Part shown: positions 7,026 to 15,084 of the stretch, one piece after another
Position numbering within the stretch: position 1 is the first letter of the stretch
Layout: every line of letters begins with the position of its first letter
Source of the DNA: Collinsella sp.
GTDB taxonomy: Bacteria > Actinomycetota > Coriobacteriia > Coriobacteriales > Coriobacteriaceae
Reading direction: 5' to 3'
Length of the DNA: 24,352 nucleotides
NCBI GenBank assembly: GCA_019414465.1
Contig: DXLY01000020.1
Location: forward strand, 1,718-26,069
Translations under genes and position numbers: made by a program
The notes under the pieces: model-generated
The model's input: only the letters and a program-made list of their open reading frames with translations
Databases searched by the model: none
What the model was told of the DNA's origin: nothing

Positions 7026-7461
7026 CGCTCACGTCAGAACGTTCCCAGCTGGCAACCTGGTCGGGAGATACCGTGCTCATCGCTTCGAACTTCCAGGTGC
7101 CGCCCGCTTTGAGATGCTTGGTGTTCGCAAGAGCCGTTCCCACCTGATTGCCGTCTACGTCATACAGAACATACTCAATCTGAATGTAGCTTTGCTCTTT
7201 ATCCGTATTATTGGTCAACGTGCCCGTGATCTTATACGCGAACTGATTAGACGTATCCCCGGCCTCATCCGAAACCGTATAGGGTTCTTGTGCCTCTTTT
7301 TGCTCCTCGACTTGCTGGGTCTGTTCGGCAGGCTTTGCTGCATCACCCGAAGACGAATCAGACGAGTTACCGCCCATAGAACCCACGACGCCGGCAACAA
7401 CGAGCACCACGATGACGCCCAAAACGATCTTGCCGATCGGCTTCTTTCCCTCTTTTGCCAT
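7018..7461 (-). CDS. Membrane-anchored FxLYD-domain protein
   Basis: A 147-residue protein. It has a short basic start (MAKEGKKPIGK), one transmembrane segment at about residues 11-30 (IVLGVIVVLVVAGVVGSMGG), then a Ser/Asp/Gln/Glu-rich linker to about residue 60. The exported domain contains FAYKITGTLTNNTDKEQSYIQIEYVLYDVDGNQVG and ends FEAMSTVSPDQVASWE. The YVLYDVDG string with the preceding beta strands is the FxLYD signature, an immunoglobulin-like extracellular domain of unknown binding role. AGGAAGG lies 8 bases before the ATG. There is no lipobox cysteine, so it is an uncleaved signal anchor rather than a lipoprotein. It leads the HTH-kinase gene set and could be the sensor or substrate of that set (inference). 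Confidence 0.8.
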   Translation of the reverse strand: MAKEGKKPIGKIVLGVIVVLVVAGVVGSMGGNSSDSSSGDAAKPAEQTQQVEEQKEAQEPYTVSDEAGDTSNQFAYKITGTLTNNTDKEQSYIQIEYVLYDVDGNQVGTALANTKHLKAGGTWKFEAMSTVSPDQVASWERSDVSGF

Positions 7462-7471
7462 TATGCATCCT

Positions 7472-7515
7472 TCCTACGATCCGGCTACCGTGCCGGCACA
7501 CAGCACATCGTAGGA
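7472..7515 (-). promoter_or_regulatory. Leader hairpin overlapping the FxLYD ribosome binding site
   Basis: TCCTACGAT (7472-7480) pairs with ATCGTAGGA (7507-7515), and CCGGC (7481-7485) can pair with GCCGG (7492-7496) inside. On the minus strand one arm includes the AGGA of the ribosome binding site, so folding could limit translation. Confidence 0.4.
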
Positions 7516-7532
7516 GGCAGCGAGCTCAAATT

Positions 7533-7551
7533 CATTAGCTGGGAGCTAATG
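7533..7551. promoter_or_regulatory. Operator-like palindrome before the AcnX operon
   Basis: CATTAGCT (7533-7540) and AGCTAATG (7544-7551) form a perfect 8-bp inverted repeat around GGG. It lies about 70 bases upstream of the candidate operon promoter and 72 bases upstream of the divergent FxLYD start. The compact symmetry suggests a dimeric repressor or activator site, but no regulator gene is next to it. Confidence 0.4.
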
Positions 7552-7619
7552 TCGCAGCACAGCTTGCCACCTGGCACTCATTGAGTCTTTTTTCCTTCAC
7601 CGAACTCATGCCTTTGTTG

Positions 7620-7647
7620 TTGACTATTAAACATTTAGACGTAAACT
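7620..7647 (+). promoter_or_regulatory. Candidate promoter of the reductase/AcnX operon
   Basis: TTGACT (7620-7625) and TAAACT (7642-7647) are separated by 16 bases, about 37 bases before the TTG start of the first gene. Confidence 0.5.
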
Positions 7648-7683
7648 GCTTTGTTACCTTGTCAACATCTGAAAGGAACCTCA

Positions 7684-10005
7684 TTGGGAAAAGACGTACT
7701 GGTGCAGCAACTCGTCGACTCATTCGACAGCTGGCCCGCCAAAAACTCCGGTTGCGGATCGTCCCGCATGACACAAGAGCTCTATCCTTTTGACAAGCTC
7801 TTCTCTCCCATCAAAATTAACAAGCTCACCGTCAAAAACCGCATTGTCATGGCGCCGATGGGCAATATCGACATGTGCGAGGAAACTGGTCGTCCCAGCG
7901 ACATGATGCTGCAGTACTTTTTCGCCCGCGCCAAAGGCGGCTGCGGCCTCATCACAACAGGACTCGTACCGGTAAGCCACGGCATCGATACCACGGTCAC
8001 CGAGCTGGACAAGCTCACCTATTTCCCGCGCATCGATCGAAGCCGAACCGTTATGGCAGGCTGGCGCGACCTTGCCCAAGGTGTCCATGCCTTCGGATCG
8101 CGCATTTTTGTCCAGCTTACGGCCGGACTCGGCCGCGTGGGCAACCCGCAATGCCTCATCACGCAAAAAAAGTTTCCGGTCTCGGCGAGTTTCTTGCCTA
8201 ACTACTACATCCCCGCCATTCCATGCATGCGCCTCTCGAATCAAAAGCTGCGCCGTATCGTAAACAATATCGGCCAAGCGGCGGCCGATGCTCATGCCAT
8301 GGGCATCGATGGCGTCTATTTGCACGGGCACGAGGGTTATCTTATCGAGCAGCTCGGAAACCCCGCCTTTAACCATCGCAAGCTCGGACGTTATGCCGAT
8401 TGGCGTCAGTTTGGCCTCGATATGATCAAAGAAATCCGTCGCCGCGTTGGGCCCGACTACCCCATCATGTACCGCATCGACCTTTCGCTTGCACTCGAGG
8501 AAACCTATGACGAGCAGGTCATGAATTCGACCTATCTGGGACGCATGCGCGGCGGCCGCACAGTCGAACAGACCCTGGGTTATATGGAAGAGCTCGTGGC
8601 GGCGGGAGTAGACATCTTTGACGTCGACCTTGGTTGCTATGACAACTGGTGGATGCCCCACCCGCCTGCGAGCATGCCCGCAGGCTGCTTCGTTCCCGTG
8701 GCGCGCGCCGTTCGAGAGCGCTTTGCCGCCGACAATATCCGCTCCAATGCCGGCCTTCCCGTACCCGTTGTCGCGGTGGGTAAGTTGGGCTACCCCGACA
8801 TTGCCGAACGTGCCCTTCGCAATGGCGACGCCGATATGATCATGCTCGGACGCCCGCTGCTTGCGGATCCCGAGTGGCCCAACAAGGCGTACGCCGGTCG
8901 CGTGGCAGATATTCGCCCCTGCATCGGATGCCAGGAAGGATGCCTCAACGAGTTTGTCGAAGGGGGCCATCCGCAGTGTGCCGTCAATCCACGCTGCAGC
9001 TTTGAATACCTCATGCCCCAGACACCCGCTCCCGCCAAAGAACCCAAACGCATAGCGGTGATAGGAGCCGGACCCGCCGGGATGGTCTGTGCGCTAATCG
9101 CCGCGCGTCGTGGCCACGACGTAAAGCTCATCGATGCCGAAGATGAACTTGGAGGAAAACTCCTCTCCGCCAGCGCCGCCCGGATCAAGTTCGACCTCGA
9201 TAACTACCGATCATATCTTGTTCGACAGGTGCGCGAGCAGGCAGAAAAACCCAACGGGAACCTGACACTCGAACTTGGACGGGCAGCACGCGCCGAAGAT
9301 CTTGCAAAAGCAGGCTTCGACGCAATCGTGTGCGCGACAGGCACTTCCAATGCAATACCGCCCATCCCCGGTCTTACGGAGCTTGCAGCATCGGGCCATG
9401 CCGTGCTGGCAACGCAGCTACTGCGCCAACCCGCGCTGCTTGGCAACGCCAAAACCGTCACCATCATTGGCGGAGGGGCCGTGGGCTGCGAGGTTGCCCA
9501 ATGGCTCACCGTCGAACACGGCATACCACAGGTCAACGTAATTGAAATGCTGCCTCACATGATGCAGGGCGCCTGCACGGCAAATCGCGGCCACCTACTC
9601 CATACGCTCAGGGGACGCAATGTGCGGCTCCTCAATATGACACGCGTCGAGCGCGCGGAAGTCGACGGCAAACGCGAGTCTGGAGCCCCATCGAGGTGTG
9701 CGCGTCTCCACTTGAGTCGCAACTGCCACAAAAACGTTCCCGACCCCTACGTCTCGTGGTCACCGGTCTTGCCCGAGAACGTCGAAAACCCGCTTGCACC
9801 CAAAATCGGCAACGACTGGAAGTCACTCGAGCTAACCTGCGACCTGGTAATCATTGCCTGCGGCGGACACCCCGACGACGCGCTGTTCTACAAACTGCAG
9901 CAGACGCACGCCGCTGACGAGCTGCATAACATCGGCGATGGGTTTGCGCCCGGCCGTGTGCTCGAAGCGGTCCGTGCGGCATACCGACTCGGCACCAATA
10001 TCTAA
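7684..10005 (+). CDS. OYE-type FMN/FAD/4Fe-4S NAD(P)H:enoate reductase (2,4-dienoyl-CoA reductase-like)
   Basis: A 773-residue flavoprotein of the FadH/BaiCD/2-enoate reductase architecture. Residues about 30-400 are an old-yellow-enzyme barrel (FDKLFSPIKINKLTVKNRIVMAPM; HGHEGYL; MIMLGRPLLADPEW). A 4Fe-4S site follows with Cys413, 416, 420 and 432 in the C-x2-C-x3-C-x11-C spacing of FadH. Then come an FAD motif (VIGAGPAG near 459) and an NAD(P) motif (IIGGGAVG near 594). Such enzymes pass hydride electrons through FAD and the cluster to FMN and reduce activated C=C bonds. The segment usually reading QLxHxGR here reads QLTAGLGR, so the usual His is missing. The TTG start at 7684 has AAAGGA 6 bases upstream; the ATG at 7768, without such a site, is the alternative. 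It is first in a five-gene operon with AcnX; the substrate is unknown. Confidence 0.85.
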   Translation: MGKDVLVQQLVDSFDSWPAKNSGCGSSRMTQELYPFDKLFSPIKINKLTVKNRIVMAPMGNIDMCEETGRPSDMMLQYFFARAKGGCGLITTGLVPVSHGIDTTVTELDKLTYFPRIDRSRTVMAGWRDLAQGVHAFGSRIFVQLTAGLGRVGNPQCLITQKKFPVSASFLPNYYIPAIPCMRLSNQKLRRIVNNIGQAAADAHAMGIDGVYLHGHEGYLIEQLGNPAFNHRKLGRYADWRQFGLDMIKEIRRRVGPDYPIMYRIDLSLALEETYDEQVMNSTYLGRMRGGRTVEQTLGYMEELVAAGVDIFDVDLGCYDNWWMPHPPASMPAGCFVPVARAVRERFAADNIRSNAGLPVPVVAVGKLGYPDIAERALRNGDADMIMLGRPLLADPEWPNKAYAGRVADIRPCIGCQEGCLNEFVEGGHPQCAVNPRCSFEYLMPQTPAPAKEPKRIAVIGAGPAGMVCALIAARRGHDVKLIDAEDELGGKLLSASAARIKFDLDNYRSYLVRQVREQAEKPNGNLTLELGRAARAEDLAKAGFDAIVCATGTSNAIPPIPGLTELAASGHAVLATQLLRQPALLGNAKTVTIIGGGAVGCEVAQWLTVEHGIPQVNVIEMLPHMMQGACTANRGHLLHTLRGRNVRLLNMTRVERAEVDGKRESGAPSRCARLHLSRNCHKNVPDPYVSWSPVLPENVENPLAPKIGNDWKSLELTCDLVIIACGGHPDDALFYKLQQTHAADELHNIGDGFAPGRVLEAVRAAYRLGTNI

Positions 10006-10026
10006 CACGAAAGGATGGGCTCACAG

Positions 10027-11304
10027 ATGAACCTGACCTCCCAACAACAAGCCCTGCTCGACGGCGCCAAGGGCCCCGCCATGGCCAAAGTGGTCAAGAC
10101 CCTCGTTATGTACGGCGAATGCTTTGGCGCCGAGCGTATGGTTCCCGTGACCGGCGCAAACGGTCATCTTGTCACAAGTTTTGGCCTCTCCATGCTCGGT
10201 CCAGTCTATGACCTTATGGATGAGCTGCTGAAAGACGGCGCCCTGTCCGGTCAGTCATTCTCGGTCGACCCGAGGCCCCTCGACCCCGCCGTCCCGGCCA
10301 ACCCGCTGCAAAAGCTGCTGTTCAAGATTATGTATTCCAAACAAGACGATTATGAGGCACAGCTGCGCAGCATGGGTCTATTGGACAACGATGCTTTCAC
10401 CTGCACCTGCTACCAGCCCGAGGTTGGCAATCGACCTCGGCGTGGCGACATCCTAAGCTGGGCAGAAAGCAGCGCCGTGGTCTTTGCCAACTCCGTGCTG
10501 GGCGCTCGCTGCAATCGCAACTCCGGCATCATCGAGATGTTCGGCTCAATTGCCGGCTTTGTCCCGGAATTCGGCCTGCTCACCGATGAGGGCCGCAAGG
10601 CGACCTGGATCATCGAAGTCGACTGTAAGCGCAAGCCCGAAGCGCAAGTGCTTGGCAGCGCCATTGGCATGAAGGTGATGGAAGACGTCCCTTACATTAA
10701 AGGCCTCGACCGCTGGCTTGGCCGCGAACTCACACCCGGCACGCAGGACTACCTTAAGGACATGGGCGCCGCCAGCGCATCGAACGGCGCTGTCGGGCTC
10801 TACCACGTGGACGGCATCACGCCCGAGGCCGTCGAACAAGGCGAACACCTCATAGCACCAGACGCCCAAATCTATCGCATTGACGACGCCGAGCTGGAAC
10901 GCATCCGCTCGAGCTACCCCGTTATGTGGAAGAACCCGGGCGCGCGCCCCAAGCTTGCCTTCATCGGCTGCCCCCACCTCTCGTCTGCACAACTCGCCCA
11001 TTGGGCAGACGCCATCTGCGATGGGCTGAGCGCCTCCGGCAAGTGCCGCGTGCAAGTACCCACCGTACTGACCGCCGCCCCATCCGTGGCAGACGCCTTC
11101 CGCAAGACTGCGGCATACAGACGCCTCTCGACTACCGGTGCCGTCGTCTCGAGCATCTGCCCGCTTATGTACACCAACAACCCGCTGTGCGGCATCATGC
11201 CCATCATCACCAACTCCAACAAGTTGCGTACGTACTCGGCATCGCGCTACTACACCGACGACGAGGTGCTCGCCTACGTCACCACCGGAAAACCAATCAA
11301 ATAG
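10027..11304 (+). CDS. Aconitase X large (catalytic) subunit
   Basis: A 425-residue protein of the AcnX catalytic family, a [Fe-S] hydro-lyase relative of aconitase. Recognisable segments are MYGECFGAERMVPVTGANG near the start, FTCTCYQPEVGNRPRRGD, the strongly conserved ESSAVVFANSVLGARCNRNSG, and the C-terminal SSICPLMYTNNPLCG. Their cysteines are candidates for the iron-sulfur ligands. Characterised relatives dehydrate cis-3-hydroxy-L-proline in bacteria or phosphomevalonate in archaea, with a separate small subunit as here. The ATG at 10027 fits the AAAGGA at 10010-10015 better than the ATG at 10015, which overlaps that site. It starts 21 bases after the reductase stop and 14 bases before the small subunit. 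Family firm; substrate uncertain, with cis-3-hydroxyproline or a similar 2-/3-hydroxy acid the leading guess. Confidence 0.88.
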   Translation: MNLTSQQQALLDGAKGPAMAKVVKTLVMYGECFGAERMVPVTGANGHLVTSFGLSMLGPVYDLMDELLKDGALSGQSFSVDPRPLDPAVPANPLQKLLFKIMYSKQDDYEAQLRSMGLLDNDAFTCTCYQPEVGNRPRRGDILSWAESSAVVFANSVLGARCNRNSGIIEMFGSIAGFVPEFGLLTDEGRKATWIIEVDCKRKPEAQVLGSAIGMKVMEDVPYIKGLDRWLGRELTPGTQDYLKDMGAASASNGAVGLYHVDGITPEAVEQGEHLIAPDAQIYRIDDAELERIRSSYPVMWKNPGARPKLAFIGCPHLSSAQLAHWADAICDGLSASGKCRVQVPTVLTAAPSVADAFRKTAAYRRLSTTGAVVSSICPLMYTNNPLCGIMPIITNSNKLRTYSASRYYTDDEVLAYVTTGKPIK

Positions 11305-11318
11305 GAAGGCGACTCCTC

Positions 11319-11762
11319 ATGGAAAAAATCTTTCACGGCCGCGTCGTTGTCCCCGGAACTGCCCACGCCAAGGCACTTGTCTCTCACGGAGGGCTCAACA
11401 CACTCGCATCGTTTCAGAAGGCACTGATGTTTGGCGACAAAAAGGCCACGTGTTCCGACCAAAACAATCCCGACTTGTACGGCAAACCTTTGGCGGGATG
11501 TGCCTTGTGTCTTCCGCAGACTATCGGCTCCACCACAGGCGGCATGGTGCTCTTCTGCGCCACCAAAATGGGGCGCCAACCCGCATGCCTGCTGTTTTCC
11601 AAACCCATTGACAGCCTTGCCGCCGCTGGCGCGATCCTCTCGGGTGTATGGACCGACACCCCCATGCCCACCATTGACAACCTGGGCGATGAGTTTCTCG
11701 ATGCTGTGTCGACGGGAGACGCCATCACCGTGACCGAAGACGGCACGGTCATCGTCGGCTAA
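11319..11762 (+). CDS. Aconitase X swivel-domain (small) subunit
   Basis: A 147-residue protein of the DUF126/AcnX small-subunit family, equivalent to the mobile swivel domain of aconitase. It opens with KIFHGRVVVPGTAHAKALVS, has the conserved PQTIGSTTGGMVLF segment (the Ser/Thr-Gly loop that reaches into the active site), and ends with GDAITVTEDGTVIV. AGGAAGG lies 9 bases before the ATG. The tight spacing after the large-subunit gene and the matching partner confirm a two-subunit enzyme. The characteristic loop is GSTTGG rather than the GSCTGS I recall for archaeal phosphomevalonate dehydratases, which fits the bacterial branch. Confidence 0.88.
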   Translation: MEKIFHGRVVVPGTAHAKALVSHGGLNTLASFQKALMFGDKKATCSDQNNPDLYGKPLAGCALCLPQTIGSTTGGMVLFCATKMGRQPACLLFSKPIDSLAAAGAILSGVWTDTPMPTIDNLGDEFLDAVSTGDAITVTEDGTVIVG

Positions 11763-11872
11763 GGTTATCCGACCCGCCGCCCGCAAATGAACAACGTGTT
11801 TCGCCATTTCCCACGCGCGGTGCGGGCGATAATCTTGACGTATTCGATATACAACACGAAAGGAGTCCCACC

Positions 11873-13294
11873 ATGGGAGCATCGGTATCGGTCGCACAGG
11901 GCGCGCCTCTTGATGCAGGCACCTACAAGGCAGACGAGGCAGCCGTCGAGCGCTTTTGCGAATTGCTGCGCATCCCCACCGTTTCGCGTGAGAACATCGC
12001 CGAGCGCGATGATGAGCCCTTCAGCCAGTGGATTCCCACGCTTCAGCGACTTTATCCGCATTTCTTTAAAGTCGCCGAGCTCACACGCGTCGACGACTTT
12101 GGCATGCTCCTGCGTTGGCCTGGCGCCGATTCCGCCTTGGACCCCATCGTCATGATGGCGCATCAGGACGTCGTGCCCGTCGAGGGCCAAGACTGGAAGC
12201 ACGATCCCTTTGGAGCCGAGATCTTCGACGGCGAGATCTGGGCCCGCGGATCACTCGACACCAAGTGCATCGTCTCGGCTTTCTTCGAGGCCGCCGAGCA
12301 TTTGATTGCCCAGGGCTTCGTTCCCCCGCGCGATGTCTGGTTCTTCTCGAGCGATGGCGAGGAAATCGCCGCACCTACTGCAACCCATGCAGTGCAGTGG
12401 CTTCGCGAGCATAACATCCATCCCTACATGGTGCTCGATGAGGGTGGCGCCGTGGCAACCGACGCCCCGCTCGGCGTCACCGAACCCGTTGCCATGGTAG
12501 GCGTGTCCGAGAAGGGCCACGTCGACCTTACCGTCACGGCGCGCGCCGACGGCGGCCATGCCTCTACGCCTGCGGCAAACGATGCCTGCCGTCTTCTCTG
12601 CCGTGTATGCGAGACTATCTCGGCCAACCCCGGCAAGCCGCAGCTCACGCCCGCCGTCGAGGCCACACTGACCGAGTTGGGTGCCCGTAGCAGCGCGACG
12701 TATCAGGCAATCTTTGGCAACCTGTGGCTCACGCGCCCCGCGGTTACCAAGATTATGGCCGCCAGCCCCGAGACCTCGGCCATGCTGCGCACAACCTATG
12801 CGCTCACGCAGCTCGAAGGCTCCAATGCGCACAATGTGCTGCCACCAGTTGCTCGCGCCAACTTCAACGTGCGCATCGCTCCGTTCGAGACCATCGCCGA
12901 TGCCGTTGAGCGCGCCCGCAAGCTCGCCGCCCAGCAGTGCCGCGCCTCGGGCGTAAGCCCCGACCATGTCACCGTCGAAATCAACGAGGCGATTCCCTAC
13001 ACCGAGCCCGCGCCCATCTCGACTTACGAAGACGATGCCGCCTTCAACTACATCCATCGCTGCGTGTCGGGTGTCTATCCCGAGGCCGGCTTTGCTCCCT
13101 ACGTGCAGAACTCCTGTACCGACTCGCGCGAGTTCAACGAGATCTGCGGTCGCGTCTACCGCTTCTGCGGCTTTATCTACTCGGGCGAGGCGCGCAAGCT
13201 CATCCATGCCGCCAACGAACGCATCGGCGTCGACGTCTACAAGCGCGGCATCGAATTCTATGTGGCGTTTCTCGCCAACCTTGAACAACTGTAG
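11873..13294 (+). CDS. M20 family metallopeptidase (CPS1/dipeptidase-like)
   Basis: A 473-residue zinc hydrolase of the M20 family, in the longer carboxypeptidase-S/CNDP-like branch. Metal and catalytic elements are visible in order: His97 with Asp99 in MAHQDVVPV, bridging Asp129 in ARGSLDTK, the general-base pair DGEE at 161-164, a further Asp in VLDEGG, and a C-terminal His in ARKLIHAANE. A dimerisation insert (VDLTVTARADGGHASTP) lies at about 217-330. AAAGGAG lies 7 bases before the ATG. The enzyme would free an amino acid from a dipeptide or N-acyl conjugate in the cytoplasm. Placed between AcnX and a transporter, it may release the AcnX substrate from an imported conjugate (inference). 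Confidence 0.85.
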   Translation: MGASVSVAQGAPLDAGTYKADEAAVERFCELLRIPTVSRENIAERDDEPFSQWIPTLQRLYPHFFKVAELTRVDDFGMLLRWPGADSALDPIVMMAHQDVVPVEGQDWKHDPFGAEIFDGEIWARGSLDTKCIVSAFFEAAEHLIAQGFVPPRDVWFFSSDGEEIAAPTATHAVQWLREHNIHPYMVLDEGGAVATDAPLGVTEPVAMVGVSEKGHVDLTVTARADGGHASTPAANDACRLLCRVCETISANPGKPQLTPAVEATLTELGARSSATYQAIFGNLWLTRPAVTKIMAASPETSAMLRTTYALTQLEGSNAHNVLPPVARANFNVRIAPFETIADAVERARKLAAQQCRASGVSPDHVTVEINEAIPYTEPAPISTYEDDAAFNYIHRCVSGVYPEAGFAPYVQNSCTDSREFNEICGRVYRFCGFIYSGEARKLIHAANERIGVDVYKRGIEFYVAFLANLEQL

Positions 13295-13345
13295 AACGGG
13301 GGCCGATAGCACCCCTCCCCGCTTTTACCGACCAGGAGAACCAGC

Positions 13346-14665
13346 ATGACCCAACCAAATCTTAAGCGGGCGGCCCGGCTCGACACCAAGGCCGTCGCCC
13401 TCGCCTCCCTACCCTTTATGGGCATGATCAGCTTTTGGCAGGTCTACGACGGCATCGTTCCCAAGATGCTCACAGGGACCTTTGGCCTATCCAACTCGCT
13501 CACCGGCGCGATCATGGCCATCGATAATGTCTTTGGCCTGTTCCTGCTTCCGCTCTTTGGCATCCTCTCGGACCGCTGCGCAAGCAAACTCGGGCGTCGA
13601 ACGCCCTTTATCTTGGGCGGCTCCGCGGTGGCAATGCTCTCCGTCCCGCTCATCGCGATCGCCAACAACATGGGCAGCCTACCTCTGCTCATTGGCGCGA
13701 TTATCCTCACGCTTTTTGCAATATGCGCCTACCGCACCATGACGGTTGCCATTGTGGCCGATATTACGCCTCGCCCACTTCGAACCAAGGCGGACTCAAT
13801 CGAAAAGATCGTCGGCTATGCGGGAACGGGCCTTATGCTCGTCGCCATCTCGGTCATGGTTCCCAAGGCCGACAAACCCGATTATCTCCCGCTCTTTATC
13901 TTGCAGGCCGTCTTTATCCTCGTGTCGGCCGTTGTCTACGGCGTCTTTGTCCGTGAGCCCGCCCTCGTCGAAAAGATGCGCGAGCAATCGCTGTCCATGG
14001 GCATCGACGAGGATCAGATTGACAAAGATGACTCCCCCGAGGCCGGCGGTAAAAATCGCATTGCAGACGCCGGCGTACGCCGCTCCATCATCATGCTGCT
14101 CGCCGCAACGTTTTTCTATTACATGAGCTATAACGCCATGACCACCAATATCAGCCGTTATGCCGATATGTTCTACGGCATGGAGGGCGGTTCCTATGCC
14201 ATCATCAATATCGTGACGATTGCAGGCGCGCTGCTAAGCTACGTACCCCTGGCAAATCTTTCGCTCAAAATCGGCCGTAAAAAGGTCGCCCTGGGCACCG
14301 CCGTCATCATGGTTTTATGCCCCGCGCTTCTTTGGCTGGCACCCGGTTTCTCGCCCGTGCTGTACGGCGTCTTTTTGTTGATGGGCGTTGCGCTGGGCGG
14401 CGTGGACCTGTGCGTGTACACGATGATTCTGGAGTGCTGCAGCTCCCAAAGCGTGGGTCGCTACTCCGGTTACTACTACACCGTGAGCATGGCGGCTCAG
14501 GTGGCGACACCGATTCTCTCCGGCATCGTTATGGACGTGGCGCCGTCGATGCTCTTCGCCTACATCACGGCAATGGGCATGTTTATGGCCGCGAGCATTG
14601 CCGCCGCCAAGCACGGCGATGCCATCTTGATCGACGAGGTCGCTCGCCGCGAGGCAGCAAAGTAG
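13346..14665 (+). CDS. MFS transporter (SLC45/GPH-like)
   Basis: A 439-residue integral membrane protein with about 12 predicted transmembrane segments in two halves, split by a charged loop near residues 205-245 (EKMREQSLSMGIDEDQIDKDD). The loop between helices 2 and 3 reads GILSDRCASKLGRRTPFILGG, the Asp-Arg...Gly-Arg-Arg signature of the major facilitator superfamily, closest in look to sugar-type SLC45/GPH symporters. AGGAGA lies before the ATG. It is the last gene of the reductase/AcnX/peptidase operon and is followed by a strong terminator, so it probably imports that pathway's substrate. The substrate class cannot be read from sequence. Confidence 0.85.
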   Translation: MTQPNLKRAARLDTKAVALASLPFMGMISFWQVYDGIVPKMLTGTFGLSNSLTGAIMAIDNVFGLFLLPLFGILSDRCASKLGRRTPFILGGSAVAMLSVPLIAIANNMGSLPLLIGAIILTLFAICAYRTMTVAIVADITPRPLRTKADSIEKIVGYAGTGLMLVAISVMVPKADKPDYLPLFILQAVFILVSAVVYGVFVREPALVEKMREQSLSMGIDEDQIDKDDSPEAGGKNRIADAGVRRSIIMLLAATFFYYMSYNAMTTNISRYADMFYGMEGGSYAIINIVTIAGALLSYVPLANLSLKIGRKKVALGTAVIMVLCPALLWLAPGFSPVLYGVFLLMGVALGGVDLCVYTMILECCSSQSVGRYSGYYYTVSMAAQVATPILSGIVMDVAPSMLFAYITAMGMFMAASIAAAKHGDAILIDEVARREAAK

Positions 14666-14688
14666 GAGACCGAATTAACTACCGTGCG

Positions 14689-14729
14689 AAAGGGGTCGGA
14701 TGGGCAAAGCGCCCATCCGACCCCTTTTT
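14689..14729 (+). terminator. Intrinsic terminator of the AcnX operon
   Basis: A stem of 14 GC-rich pairs (14692-14705 with 14711-14724), extended by three A-T pairs, has a 5-base loop and is followed by TTTTT. It lies 24 bases after the MFS stop codon. Confidence 0.92.
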
Positions 14730-14758
14730 CGTTTCATCCTCAAGAAGCTTGTCGAAGC

Positions 14759-15082
14759 CTACCCCACCGTGATGGATTCCCCAGTAAAGGTGCTGATGAG
14801 CAGCAGGATAAAGAACGCCAAGTAACTGATGCTCAGCGGGTACGCAATAATCAGGAAGACGACCCAGCCGACATTGGTGTTACCGTCGGCACGGCGTTGC
14901 TCGCGATTGCGGCAGAGCCAAATCGTCACGCCAATGGCCACAATCAACAGCACAAGTGCCGCTGCCGCCAGTCCAGCAAGCGCAAACATCACGCCAATGC
15001 TCACAGCAATAACCGGGAGCAGCAGCAAGCCGCACCCGCACCCACCAGGACTATACACGGCAGACTGTCGACGTCGTTCCAT
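14759..15082 (-). CDS. Small membrane protein coupled to the M20 amidohydrolase gene
   Basis: A 107-residue protein of no family I recognise. After a basic start (MERRRQSAVYSPGG) and a Cys-Gly-Cys-Gly motif, two adjacent hydrophobic segments span about residues 20-57, then a charged loop (CRNREQRRADGNTNV), then a last hydrophobic stretch to the C terminus. This predicts three or four membrane passes. The ATG at 15082 is 2 bases after the stop of the amidohydrolase (15085-15087), and its GGAG ribosome binding site lies across that gene's last codon and stop. Translational coupling is therefore likely. The coding status rests on that arrangement and on the membrane-protein pattern; the function is unknown. 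Confidence 0.65.
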   Translation of the reverse strand: MERRRQSAVYSPGGCGCGLLLLPVIAVSIGVMFALAGLAAAALVLLIVAIGVTIWLCRNREQRRADGNTNVGWVVFLIIAYPLSISYLAFFILLLISTFTGESITVG

Positions 15083-15084
15083 CG

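Noticed and set aside
7720..8970. Minus-strand open frame opposite the reductase (416 codons)
   Set aside because: Antisense shadow with no recognisable motif; the plus-strand frame has complete FMN and Fe-S motifs.
12251..13312. Minus-strand open frame opposite the M20 peptidase (353 codons)
   Set aside because: Antisense shadow; the plus strand has the full M20 metal-ligand set.
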